A stretch of DNA of 64,000 nucleotides from Periplaneta americana. Its lineage: Eukaryota; Arthropoda; Insecta; Blattodea; Blattidae. The notes under the pieces were generated by a model, which saw only the letters and a list, made by a program, of their open reading frames with translations, was not told the origin of the DNA and ran no database searches. The stretch is from contig NC_091120.1 in NCBI RefSeq assembly GCF_040183065.1, positions 73,138,708 through 73,202,707 of the forward strand, in the 5' to 3' direction. How positions within the stretch are numbered: position 1 is the stretch's first letter; every line of letters starts with the position of its first letter. The translations under genes and the position numbers were made by a program. Below, one piece after another: positions 1 to 10,476 of the stretch.

Positions 1-64
1 ATAAGTAATAAGGTACCGTATGTTACTGTATTTTATAAGAAATTTGTTCTAGTTTAGAATGTTT

Positions 65-140
65 CGAGTATAAGCCGCACCCAAATTTTTTATTTAGATT
101 TTGGGTAAAAAAGTGCGGCCTATACACGGAAAAATACGGT
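65..140. repeat. GCCGCACCC repeat end
   Basis: TATAAGCCGCACCCAAATTT and AAAAAAGTGCGGCCTATA form an imperfect hairpin, followed by AAAAATACGGTA. A related end (CGTATTTTTTCGAATAT, GCCGCGCACCCACTTTTT) lies at 3343-3402, so this is a dispersed repeat. Confidence 0.45.
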
Positions 141-829
141 AAGTTTCATGTCTTCGAAACTGGAAAGGTATTTTGTGGAAACTGTATTATATGAACATGG
201 TTCCGGAAACGCTTTATTTCCTTGTTAGAATTATTTTTTACAGCTCTGCTTACAGTGTATGATGTCGAAGCTAAGTTAATGTGCAATGCCATCAGAGCTG
301 TAGTGTAACATAACCCCTCTCCCCATAAACGTCTAAATGTGGACGCTCTTGTTTACCTCTGGTTAGACTGTAATTACAAATAGGACTGGGTTGATGTATT
401 GTACATTCTGTTTCTGTTTCCCACAGTTCTGGTGTTCAGTGTTCTGTATGGTGTGTAATGTACATGATAGCTGTGATGGCATTCCACACAAAAACAAACT
501 AGCTTGCGCATCATGCAATGTAAGTAGAGTTCAGAAAAAGAGCTCTAACAAGGAAATAAAACGTTTCTGGATCCATGGTCGTATAACATATTTTCATCCT
601 CTACTTGTGAGGAATGTTTTTCAAAAGTATTGACGTACCTTTTTGCTACACCCTGTATATAGCCTTTTCCGGGACAGAAGTGAAGCTAGGAGGCCCTTGT
701 AGAATTATGGTGTGTAAAAGCATCATGTCTCTGCTAGAGGACTCCAAGTTCGCCCACGTTGAAAGAAAAAATTAGAAATGAATTATTTGAAAAATATGAA
801 TGTTCAGAGTTCTCCCTTTCTCCCTACCT

Positions 830-900
830 CTGTTCTTCGGAGGAGGGTCGAAGGCTTGCACCGCAGCCTGAGGCTTATTGTGCTTACCTCCTTAGGTATT
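830..900. repeat. CAGCCTGAGGCTTATTGT repeat
   Basis: GAAGGCTTGCACCGCAGCC, TGAGGCTTATTGTGCTTA recurs inverted at 50236-50300 and, more worn, at 39741-39782 before a poly(A) run, suggesting a SINE or LINE tail. Confidence 0.5.
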
Positions 901-1064
901 CCTGTAAGTATCGTGATTCACTGTTTGGTGCCATGTACCCGTTCAGCAGTTGCCAGAAGATAAGCATACGCAGTTGTTCAATATCATTAAATCTTATATG
1001 TTTTAAGATTACAGCAAGTAATCAGTAGGCCTACCACAAGTGGTCACATAATTTCATTGAAATA

Positions 1065-1269
1065 AAGGGTGTCCCAACAAGAACGCCGGATTTAATAATG
1101 TGAAAATATCCACCAAAAATAGATAACATTGCCGCCAACCTACAACAAGATAATAGTACTATGTCCCAACAATGTTGTTGTTGGGTTGATGACTCTATTA
1201 TCTGTTCTGTTATCTGTTTCTGTTGCATTTATTCACATTATTAAATCCGTCGTTCTTGTTGGGACTCTT
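1065..1269. mobile_element. TA-flanked MITE, 205 bp
   Basis: TA at 1063-1064 and 1270-1271 flanks TIRs AAGGGTGTCCCAACAAGAAC and, inward from the right, AAGAGTCCCAACAAGAACG. The arms stay alike through GGATTTAATAATGTGAA, about 38 bp. No coding. Tc1/mariner-type by target and tip sequence. Confidence 0.82.
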
Positions 1270-3005
1270 TATATTTTCTTCTTTGACATATTGCATATGT
1301 CTCAGATATGAATACAAAATAGAAAAAGAGAAACAGAAGTAAAGTTACTCCAGACCATTGAAGTTCAGCAATAATTTGCTTTGGGGCAAATATTGACTAA
1401 TTTTTAAATAGGCCTACTGCGTTATCATTTTTAGAATATTATTGAAATTGGTAATTACATAGTTAATAAATCGGTCTGAGGTAAAATCTAAGCAACTACC
1501 GACATAAAATTATTTTTTTAAGGTTTATATATTTTATTAAATGCATATTCTTGTACTTAAGTAACAAGATAGAATCTTTTCATTGCCTAAAAGTTGCGAT
1601 AGTTATGGTTAGTTTAATAAGAATTTAATGTACAAGTTTGACCCACACTACAGAAGCATATTTCTGAAGTAATTTTGAGTAAAAAGAGTTATTGTGAACG
1701 TATACCTGATTCTTAATCATCATTGTGTTAAAGCAATTTAATATTTAACAATAAGTAGTAAGTGTGTTAACTACAGTAGAAGAATTGTCAGAAGAAATCA
1801 TTACAAAGATTATGTACCATTTTCTTATATTTAACCTTTTAAATTTAATTTGAAAAATGCTTACCTTATTGTCTGTGTTCTTTGAACATTTAATTAAAAT
1901 TAAATTGTGGAATTCATTTTACATTTTCCAAGTTCCAATGAGCATAGTTCATTCTTCGTTCTCTAACACAGTTTAAACACAGAAATTAAACAGCAGGCTA
2001 TAACTAACTTACTTACTTACTTACCTACCTACTTAAACAGTATATCATCTGTATTTTTTTCTTACGATTTTAAAGACAATGTACATGACCTCCCACTCCA
2101 CTATTCAAAACAAGAGAGATGAAGGGGTTGTTCAAAGCAACACAACAACCTAATGTGCAGTCCCTATTGATTATAGCATTGCACGATCGCACAATTCATG
2201 CCTTCTAAAATGCATGTCTTTCTGGAAAAACATTCAAAACACAGCAAAATGATATTCGACTTTTTTGTTGCTCTTTATAAAAGTAATATTCTACCAGAAT
2301 AGACGACATTACTTACGGTTCAGCTATAATAGAGTTTGTCGGTAGCAGAACCTGGTCGACCTACAGAAGCCTAATGCATTTCTCAAAATGAGATATAGTA
2401 ACTGTTTAACTATTCAGAATTGGATTATTATTAACTCTTTTACTGCAAATTAACTCGGGAACAAGCATTTTGAGTGGGGGTTAAACTTACTGTATCATTT
2501 TGTATATTGCTATAGTATAGGCATATTTGTACAGCTTAAATACGTACAAACTTTTCGTAATAAATATTTTTTTATCTTAAATATCTCTATTTTATAAGCT
2601 TTATTGTACACATTACATAAATAGTTTACTTTTTTGCACACATTGTTTAAATAAATGTATAAATGTATTACAATATGACATTCTGCTCATTCTAAACATA
2701 CCATTCCTCACCGATTTTTCGAGAGCTAAGTGCCCTATATCCCGATGAAAACTTTACGGGACGCCCAAATATCCTGGTTTTTAAAGAATTCGTTTAAATA
2801 ATTTTTAAAATAATTTTTACCTTACATGAAAAAAAACATAGCGTTAGTTTTATTTCCCTGTGCCAGTATTATTGCAATAAAAATAGTTCGTGCTGTTATC
2901 TGCACATTATTGCGTACATGAGTACGATACTGATCACAGTCGACTGGAGACATCGATACAGAGAGCGAAAAGTAACGCTATACCGTACCAACTTGGGCAA
3001 AGGTA
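1270..3005. other. AT-rich stretch, no gene seen
   Basis: Only a (TTAC)n-like run at about 2009-2034 stands out, similar to the tail of the RTE-like LINE. Confidence 0.5.
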
Positions 3006-3009
3006 GAGC

Positions 3010-3312
3010 CATACATTGGCTTTATTGAGAATGTAAGCTCTGTGAAAGTAGATTCAGATAAGCTTTTCGATAAGTTCGGTATTACGAAGTCGGTTATTAC
3101 AGATAATTTACAGACATGGAATATTAATTTTGTAAAACTGGAAGAGAAATGACTGCTTATTTTGTAAGTACTGAAAGATAAAAATATCTGTTGTTCAACT
3201 CTTGCCATTGTTATTGAATTCATATTTTGTTTACCTGGCTCAAACGCCGGAATTGAGAGACTGTTTTGTTCGATGAATAAATATTGAAGAAGAGAAAAAT
3301 ATCAGAAACAAA
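3010..3312 (+). pseudogene. hAT transposase C-terminal fragment
   Basis: One plus frame reads IGFIENVSSVKVDSDKLFDK (3016 on), continues after stops, and ends FCLPGSNAGIERLFCSMNKY (about 3228-3290). The PGSNAxIERxFSxMN pattern is the dimerisation motif of one hAT transposase subgroup. At least three stops are present. Flanks show no clear TIR. Confidence 0.55.
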
Positions 3313-3342
3313 TCTTGGTACTATTCTAACATCAAAATATAT

Positions 3343-3402
3343 CGTATTTTTTCGAATATCCCGCGCACTCCAATAAGCCGCGCACCCACTTTTTAAAGGC
3401 AA
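3343..3402. repeat. GCCGCACCC repeat end, second copy
   Basis: CGTATTTTTTCGAATATCCC, then AATAAGCCGCGCACCCACTT. See the copy at 65-140. Confidence 0.4.
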
Positions 3403-3881
3403 AAAAATCAATAAACAAATAAATAATAAAACAAACACAAATTACAAAAAAAAAAACTTTCAACAAATGTATTCACTACAAATTAAAAACAATTAAACAC
3501 AAATACAGTTCAGCTAACATTTTATCCTGGAACAGGATCCTCCAGTTCCTGATGAAACTTTCACTTATATCAAATTTACAAGACTGTAGCACGATTTTCA
3601 TGTTTCGCCGCATCTATGTTAATTTTAAGATTTTTGCTGCACGTTAGGGAACGCAATCTAATTCCTTTAGGGTAGGTTGTTCTTTAAATTTCCGTACAAA
3701 TAAAATTCACACTGCGTGAGATTGGAGAACAATTTTCAAATTAATTTAACTTCTTTTCTGTTAATAACCGACGTCACAATTTCCATTTAATGTCTAAAAT
3801 AGACATTATTTTTAACTTGGAACATTTAAGTGATCACCTATTCGGGGAAAATGTCCGTTACCATCTTTGTAATACTCTACT

Positions 3882-4228
3882 CGACTACCTCCATGGTGTA
3901 GCGGTCAGCATGCTGATCTCTTACGCAGAGGGCCCGGGTTCGATTCCCGGTCGGGTTGAATTTCCTGGTTGAGGTTTTTCAGGGTTTTCTCTCAACCGTA
4001 AGGCAAATGCCAGGAAATTCTAGCCACAACATCCCTGAATATCATCGGATTCATTCATCACCAAAAATCATATTCATGACAAATCGGTAATATATTACAG
4101 ACGCCATCTAGTTCACAATTGAACCAGTCTTAACAATGGTACACAGGCCTTCGGATTTCACCCAAAAGATTAACTTGCGATATAACAAGAGACGTTAAAG
4201 CGAGTATAAATAACAGCAAAAAAAAAAA
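3882..4228 (+). mobile_element. tRNA-derived SINE with 11-bp target duplication
   Basis: The target duplication AATACTCTACT is at 3871-3881 and 4229-4239. The head has a pol III A box-like GGTGTAGCGGTCAGCATG and a B box GGTTCGATTCC (3938-3948), then TGGTTGAGGTTTTTCAGGG, and the tail ends in poly(A). Full length and young. Confidence 0.88.
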
Positions 4229-4902
4229 AATACTCTACTTGCATTTCGCTCCTTAGCAACCAGCAATATAATATTGGAAAAATAAATGAAGTCTGAATAT
4301 CATTATACTGTATTACAATCAAGATACCAGTGTTACAAGAGTCATTAGAAGTTCAATTCTTTCTTTTATGATTATGCCAAGACGATTCCCATCAAGCAGT
4401 GATCTACGATTACTTGAAATCACAACCACCAACCAATTAAACATTCTATGCCATTTTTTTTACAATACCGTATATAGAGTTTCTTTCCGAAATAGCGATA
4501 CATTTTCTATGTAAACGCTCCTTCTTTTTCGCAATGACTCAGTTTCCACGAAAATAACGTACTGTTAAAAGTCAATAGAAAGCAGGGATAAACATTTAAA
4601 TAGGCCGAACACAGTGATGACCTCAGAAACAAAATAATCAATGATCGTCAGCAATTGATAGACTTGTTTTCGCACTAGAGCGAAGCAAAACATTGTTTAT
4701 CTAAGCTTGAAGTACGATACACGCCGTACATTGGTATCGTAATTTTAAACAAAATTCACTGTACGTTATTAACTAAATGTACGGAGAAAAATTGCGGGCA
4801 GAACAATGGCAGTTGCCTATAAGTGGCATGCTTCCAGATTACTGTTTAATTTTAAAATTACACTCTCTTGTAAATAGTCTCTGATTACTGTTTTATTATA
4901 TT

Positions 4903-5457
4903 CATAGGCGGAGTTATGGGGGGGTGCACTGCCCCCTCCCAAACTTGTCTGAACTCTTTTTTTATTAACGTTAGAAAATATTGAATTCAGAAGAAATATG
5001 AATAACATAGGTACTGCACAACAATGCAGAAAAAAGAAAGACGAGATTAAATAAAATAGGCTAATTAGAGTTTACATATAATATCTTCAGGAAAGCTTAA
5101 TATAAAAAAAGTTTCTGTTAACACTGTTACCGGTACGTAAGTTTATTGATGTATATGTGTTTCTGTACGAGAGAGAAAAAGAGAGAGATTGTTTTAAAGT
5201 ATGTCCTATTATATTTTGTAGTAGATCTACAGTTCAACCCCTGTAGGCCTACAACTCGGTCCGAAACAGCGGATATGGATGTAAGAAACATGCCCCCGAA
5301 AATACCTTTATTTTAAATGATCATATTCCGATTACCACGGTTAAGCTATGACGGGGGAAGGAGGTAAATTATGTCCCTCATAATCTCGTTATATGGGGAT
5401 TCTATGGTTTTGCCTTGTCCCCCCCCCCCCAAGGAAATGGTTCTCTCTCCGCCTATG
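4903..5457. mobile_element. hAT-type MITE, 555 bp, perfect 8-bp target duplication
   Basis: ATTATATT occurs at 4895-4902 and 5458-5465. The element starts CATAGGCGGAG and ends CTCCGCCTATG (11-bp perfect TIR). The interior has a G run near 4919 and a C run near 5420-5430 and no coding. Worn right ends of the same family appear near 8850-8897 and 16540-16551. Confidence 0.85.
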
Positions 5458-5832
5458 ATTATATTCAACAAAAGTACTTGTCATATAGAGCTCAAATCTC
5501 TTATCGGCTATGCCATTATGCGTAAAGATTTAGTTAATCGATATTAAATTTTGTTTAAAGTACACAGTGTTCCATTCAAACTCTCCACATTTCAAACAAT
5601 AATGCGAAAAAGAAATTAAGAATATTGTGATTAGTACTAAGAAAAAATAAAGTTTATTTTGTCATGATATCACTACATTTTGTTATTGGTTTCTATGAAG
5701 CACATGAAGGGATTTCTGAAGAAGAAATTCGGGAGGGATTTCATTGAAGCCCAGTCAAATCTATTCATCAAGAATCAAGATAATAATTAACATACCTGCA
5801 ACAACACTGAATCGAGTGCTGTATTAGTAATA

Positions 5833-5960
5833 CACGTTACAAGAGCGGTATGTTGAAGTTTTCATGGTCGAGCAAAAGATTGAAAAAGCGAAACGTAGTT
5901 GAGCTTTTTTAATTTCCGAGAACATGAAAACAAACATACCGCTCGTGTATCGTACATTAT
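5833..5960. repeat. Imperfect hairpin
   Basis: CACGTTACAAGAGCGGTATG at the left and the inverse of CATACCGCTCGTGTATCGTAC at the right make arms of about 35 bp around a 50-bp centre. It may be a small foldback repeat; no target duplication found. Confidence 0.5.
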
Positions 5961-6757
5961 TTTGTGCGAAGATCGTTTATTACATACCTGAAAGACGAAT
6001 TTCTAATTAGTTGCAATGAAATCTCCATGTTGGTTTCTGTTTAATGACGGCAACTTCGGAAAACCAAAATATCTTTCTTTAACATTGTTGCTGTAAAACG
6101 TTTTCTGTGTTTACTATACTCCAGCAGGCCGTGATATACGTCTGTCTTTTTTTCCCCCCAGTCTATAAATGCGAACTTAAAACAAACGGTAAGGTTATGT
6201 AATGATTTATTTTTCATTTTAATATTTTAACAATATTATTTAACATATTGCAGTAATAACATCCGCATCTGGAATCTTGTTGATTTTTTCACGGCTTCCT
6301 TAATGTTACTTGTATCAGGAATGCAATAAGTTTCGTGGAGTAGTAGACTTTACTTAATTTTTGCAAATATTTAAAAACAATAATTAACATTGAAATTTAG
6401 GCGAAATTGCAGTGGTAAGTTTCCAATTTATAATTATTACTATGTTAAACGTCTCTAAAAATAATATGTTAAATGCCTAAAGCAGTAAAATGAATGTCGC
6501 GCTTAAGCGGTAAGAAGAGGGAAATTGTTATGTGTGTTACGTTGGGAATACTGAATGTGGTATTTCACACTTACCGCGTATTGGTTCTGTGCGGAAAACA
6601 AGCAAATAAGCACGATCTCGCACAAAAGTATCTTCCTTTCTATATACACAAAGTACAGATTACCGAAGAATTGAAGCCAGACGACAAATCATGCCGATAA
6701 TAATTTGCTACGAAAATGCTGTTTCGTATCAACACCAACCCTACAATTTTTCCGACT
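5961..6757. other. No recognisable gene
   Basis: One 68-codon frame (6494-6700, MSRLSGKKREIVM) is not recognisable; it lies just before the transposase fragment and may belong to its N-terminal side. Confidence 0.4.
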
Positions 6758-6996
6758 CCCTTTTCTCCGACGAGAGTACATGTAATACGTAGTTAACCGT
6801 CATATTGTTTGGAATTGAGGATCGCAAAAACAAAGTCTGGTGTAGCCTGACTAAGGACATTACTGTCAAATTCTTCTTCTTCTGTGATGCAACAGCAAAT
6901 GACGTGTATCTTGACATGATGGAACAGGTCGTGTAACTCCAAGTATAGTCCAGATCAGCTTACTTCATACTCTAAGGATGAAACCTAACCATTTTT
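6758..6996 (+). pseudogene. DUF4817/IS630-type transposase fragment (first catalytic Asp)
   Basis: The frame gives LFSDEST (first catalytic Asp), a stop, then FGIEDRKNKVWCSLTKDITV and FFFFCDATANDVYLDMMEQV to about 6950. The WCGLTKD...YLDMLEQ pattern belongs to the same insect family as the 14.4-kb element. The following part of the protein reappears at 7657 after a 0.65-kb interruption. Confidence 0.7.
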
Positions 6997-7656
6997 CACC
7001 CATTACTATATATGCTAAAGGATTGTGGTGATTTTCTAGTTTGCAGGTTGAATTTTCTTTTGCCAACTTCGCTTCGAATTTCGATACTGATAAATACTAT
7101 AAATGGTAGTGATTTTGTAACTGGTATGTTGGCAATTGAGACAAATGTTGTCGGTACTGGAGTTCCGTGAAATTAAAATTGTACTAGATTTCTGAGCCGG
7201 TTACTAGAAGCTAGTGAAATTTGAACATACTAATAATTAATTAATATCAGTATTAATGTTAATACATAACAGTTATTTTATGTGTTTGTTGTGGTTATAA
7301 TTCAACACTATAGTCAGGTAGTTTTCAGAGTTAGTACTAATAATTTCACGTGGGCAAACAAAATATATTTTTAGGTTAGATCTCGTGAATCAATTGTTTA
7401 GTCAAACCAATGAATTTCATATTGCCAGACAAAATACCTAACATGTTGATCCCATTCTCGTATAGTTTACGAAAATATGTTACTAATTATTGAATTATTT
7501 AGAACAACTTTCCAACATAAAAGTAAAGTACGGTAAGTAAATAAACCATTCAATACGTAGGATCGTGTGATATCTGGTAACAGTTGGCAACACTGACAAG
7601 ACGGCAATATTTGCTGTTCTTACATGATTCTCACTATAGCTATTGAGTAGCCCAAT
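6997..7656. other. Probable insertion splitting a transposase
   Basis: The flanking transposase pieces are consecutive, so this 0.66 kb is likely inserted or replaced DNA. No TIR, SINE head or coding was identified. Confidence 0.4.
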
Positions 7657-7745
7657 GTTTCTCTCAACAGGATGGAGCTTCCCACATTGCAGTCTGCAGG
7701 TTCGAGAGTCTCTCAAAAACACATTCCCACTTCGTAGGATTGGAC
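7657..7745 (+). pseudogene. DUF4817/IS630-type transposase fragment (second catalytic Asp)
   Basis: With one frame change the sequence reads QQDGAS, then PHCSLQVRESLKNTFPLRRIG, matching QQDGAPPH...VRxxLNxxFPNRWIG of the family. It continues the fragment at 6758-6996, so 6997-7656 is probably an insertion. Coding ends abruptly at about 7745. Confidence 0.6.
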
Positions 7746-7833
7746 TATAAGGATAATGTATTTGTGTCTAAAGATCCTGACCGCAACTATACGCGCCCAT
7801 AACTATGATGTGATTGCTAGGGCAACAACGGAC

Positions 7834-8060
7834 AGCCGACCTCAATAGCGTAGTCGGTACAGCGCTGGCCTGTGCTCGAGGTGGCGGGTTCGATTCCGGC
7901 CAAGGTCGATGGCATTTAAGTGTGTTTAAATGCGACGGACTCATGTTAGTAGATTTACTGGCATGTAAAAGAACTCCTGCGGAGCAAAATTCCGGCACAT
8001 TCCGCTGTTGTAACCTCTGCAGTTGCGAGCGTCGTTAAATAAACCATACTTTAAAAATTT
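7834..8060 (+). mobile_element. tRNA-derived SINE, second family
   Basis: The head GACCTCAATAGCGTAGTCGG and B box GGGTTCGATTCC (7886-7897) are followed by a body (GGCATTTAAGTGTGTTTAAA, AAAGAACTCCTGCGGAG) and an AT-rich tail. The body differs from the 3.9-kb family. Confidence 0.75.
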
Positions 8061-8327
8061 AAATTTTTGTATTCGATTTCACGTTAAGCATTTTGAAAGT
8101 TTACAAAAGATCCAGTCTCACTGATTGTTTCGTGCTATGCAAGATACTAACAACTAAAAAAAATAGCCTATCACATCTCACAGCTAGTACAAGCAACCCT
8201 CACATGTAGGCCTATATATACTCACATTTTGTTTATATAGTAAATTAAATGATTTAGTAGCATTGATAATTAAAAAAAAATTACATTGACAGAAACATGG
8301 AAGGGATTTAATTTCTTTATTTCAAAT

Positions 8328-8331
<4 letters not shown>

Positions 8332-8380
<49 letters not shown>
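8332..8380. repeat. (TA)n microsatellite
   Basis: About 24 TA units; a second tract at 8763-8803 lies on the other side of the MITE. Confidence 0.95.
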
Positions 8381-8383
<3 letters not shown>

Positions 8384-8757
8384 CGTTCAGAGCTAAAGTG
8401 GATCAAGTCCATGAGACGTAGTTTTGACATAATAGGACTTAAAGTTAACTTACTCTAGTGGATTATCTAATTTCACTAGAAATAATTTTATTGCTCCATT
8501 TTCAAATCCTAGATTTATAAAATACAAACAATTGTGATGTTAAATTGATGCAACGCTTTGATGACTTGATTCACTATGGCTCAGAACATCTTGAACAAAT
8601 AATCTGAGCCAAAAGTGACTGGTGTCACTTACCGGTGAATGCTTGCAGTTAAGACTTGATCCATTACTGCTCGGAAAAGATCCAACTTCAGATAATCAGA
8701 CAATGAATTAAACTCAAGTTATGATAATTTGTGACTTGATCCACTTAGCTCTGAATG

Positions 8758-8762
<5 letters not shown>
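8381..8762. mobile_element. TA-flanked MITE inserted in a (TA)n microsatellite
   Basis: The inverted ends AGGCGTTCAGAGCTAAAG and, from the right, AAATGCATTCAGAGCTAAG, both followed by TGGATCAAGTC, enclose 382 bp. (TA)n lies on both sides (8332-8380 and 8763-8803). The TIR resembles that of the 24961-25228 element. Confidence 0.75.
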
Positions 8763-8806
<44 letters not shown>

Positions 8807-9084
8807 GATGGCGCATTCGTAAAGATATGTATTTATGAATTAACTTATTTTATCATCCCATTGTGTCCCTTCCCAAGGAAATCTTTCTATCTTCGCCTAT
8901 ACTTCTTTCAATGTTACTATTTTTATCATAACTTGCTTTGTGTGTACATTTTGTTAGCCTATAACAGAGAATGTCGTTACATATCTTTTTCGTCAAATTT
9001 CTTTTTTAACAACAATAAAAACAGGATATCCAAGCCCTAAAACTAAACTAAACTGACATAGGAATTACAATTGCCTATGAACTG

Positions 9085-9087
<3 letters not shown>

Positions 9088-9148
<61 letters not shown>

Positions 9149-9149
9149 C
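9088..9149. repeat. (AAT)n microsatellite
   Basis: About 20 units, bordering the LINE fragment at 9150-9450. Similar runs are at 9452-9519 and 9911-9963. Confidence 0.95.
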
Positions 9150-9450
9150 TTCCTATCACGTATTAAGCCTGGTGGCCCGTTACGGTCTCACTCCATCGTT
9201 TCAGCGGACGACCCAAAGATCTTGTTCCTAAAGAGCTTGGCGTGGTATCCTTGATCTAGGCATCTTGAGTATACGGGATTTCCATTTCTGTCTATAATTT
9301 TGAATTTTCTCTAAAATTGGGTCAATATTTAATTCTTTCAAAATATTCAAATTTTTCTTCTTGTCTAATCTAATATAGCCAGCAGTTCTTCTTAAAAACT
9401 TCATTTCATTGGCAGTGATTCGGTGTTCATCACATTTACGTATGGCCCAA
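9150..9450 (-). mobile_element. LINE fragment, second family (reverse transcriptase C-terminus)
   Basis: The minus strand reads AIRKCDEHRITANEMKFLRR, TAGYIRLDKKK, then QKWKSRILKMPRSRIPRQAL and TVTGHQA. This CDExRITxxEMRFLRRTAGY pattern follows the thumb of a non-LTR reverse transcriptase. It is flanked by (AAT)n at 9088-9149 and 9452-9519, probably old 3' tails that seeded repeat growth. Confidence 0.65.
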
Positions 9451-9519
<69 letters not shown>

Positions 9520-9522
<3 letters not shown>

Positions 9523-9910
9523 CAAATGGCTTTTAAGGAATCCGCAGGTTCATTGCCGCCCTCACATAAGCCCGCCATCGGTCCCTATCCTGTGCAAGAT
9601 TAATCTAGTCTCTATCATCATATCCCACCTCTCTCAAATCCATTTTAATATTATCCTCCCACCTACGTCTCGGCTTTCCTAAACCAGTCTCATTCCGAGG
9701 CTTATTGTATGGATTCGTAACAAGCTGTTTTTTACGGTGATGGGTTGTTAGCCCTTTCGCCCAACCCCCAAGCTGGAGGACCACCCCTTATCGGCTGTCC
9801 ACGACTGCTTATTCAATATATTCGCAGCTACCCTCCATATCTGGAGGCCGTCTCCTCTATCCGCAACCTGAGGACGCGCCATGCAGTGGTGATAGGGACC
9901 CACAATACAT
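9520..9910 (-). mobile_element. RTE-like LINE 3' end with chimeric upstream part
   Basis: The minus strand carries the last codons of the same LINE as at 41.7 kb ([20 protein letters not shown], about 9610-9690) ending in an (ATT)n tail at 9452-9519. Upstream (9725-9905) it is fused to a GC-richer block that reads as neither part of the 41.7-kb copy. (AAT)n tracts border it on both sides. Confidence 0.65.
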
Positions 9911-9911
9911 G

Positions 9912-9965
<54 letters not shown>

Positions 9966-10476
9966 ACTGAAAGTTGGCAAGATGACCGCCGATCGGTGCT
10001 GCTTCCCGAAAGTTCTGAAAATGTCAAGTCCTTGCCCAGTGGAGTGCTGATCTTGGCCTTAATGTGCCGATACGGTATCTCCACAATGTTTTCATAACAA
10101 CACCATTAGTCATTAGTGGAGGCTTGGTGCTCAACGTAAACACATTAAATATATCAAAGTCTAAATATAAGCTCGTCATTATTTTGAGAATGCACAAATA
10201 GTAGCCTAATCACATTTACAGCAGAATTACATGCAAGAAGAATCAAGTGGTACGATTGTTATTCTGTATCACGTGTAGGCAATACTCTTGACGTAAATAT
10301 GTACATCGTAACTGATGTTTATGTAAATACTAGTTTAAATGCTGAAATACATATGAACAAATATTTACTAAATGATCCCATAAATAAATAATTACGATTA
10401 CAACGTAACCCGGATACGTATGCATTACACTGAAATATGCGTAGGACTAAGGATATGTCAAAATATACGTAATAAG

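Noticed and set aside
9452-9519. Frames rich in Tyr or Asn across (AAT)n tracts (also 9911, 14211, 33006)
   Set aside because: They are products of microsatellite translation, not genes.
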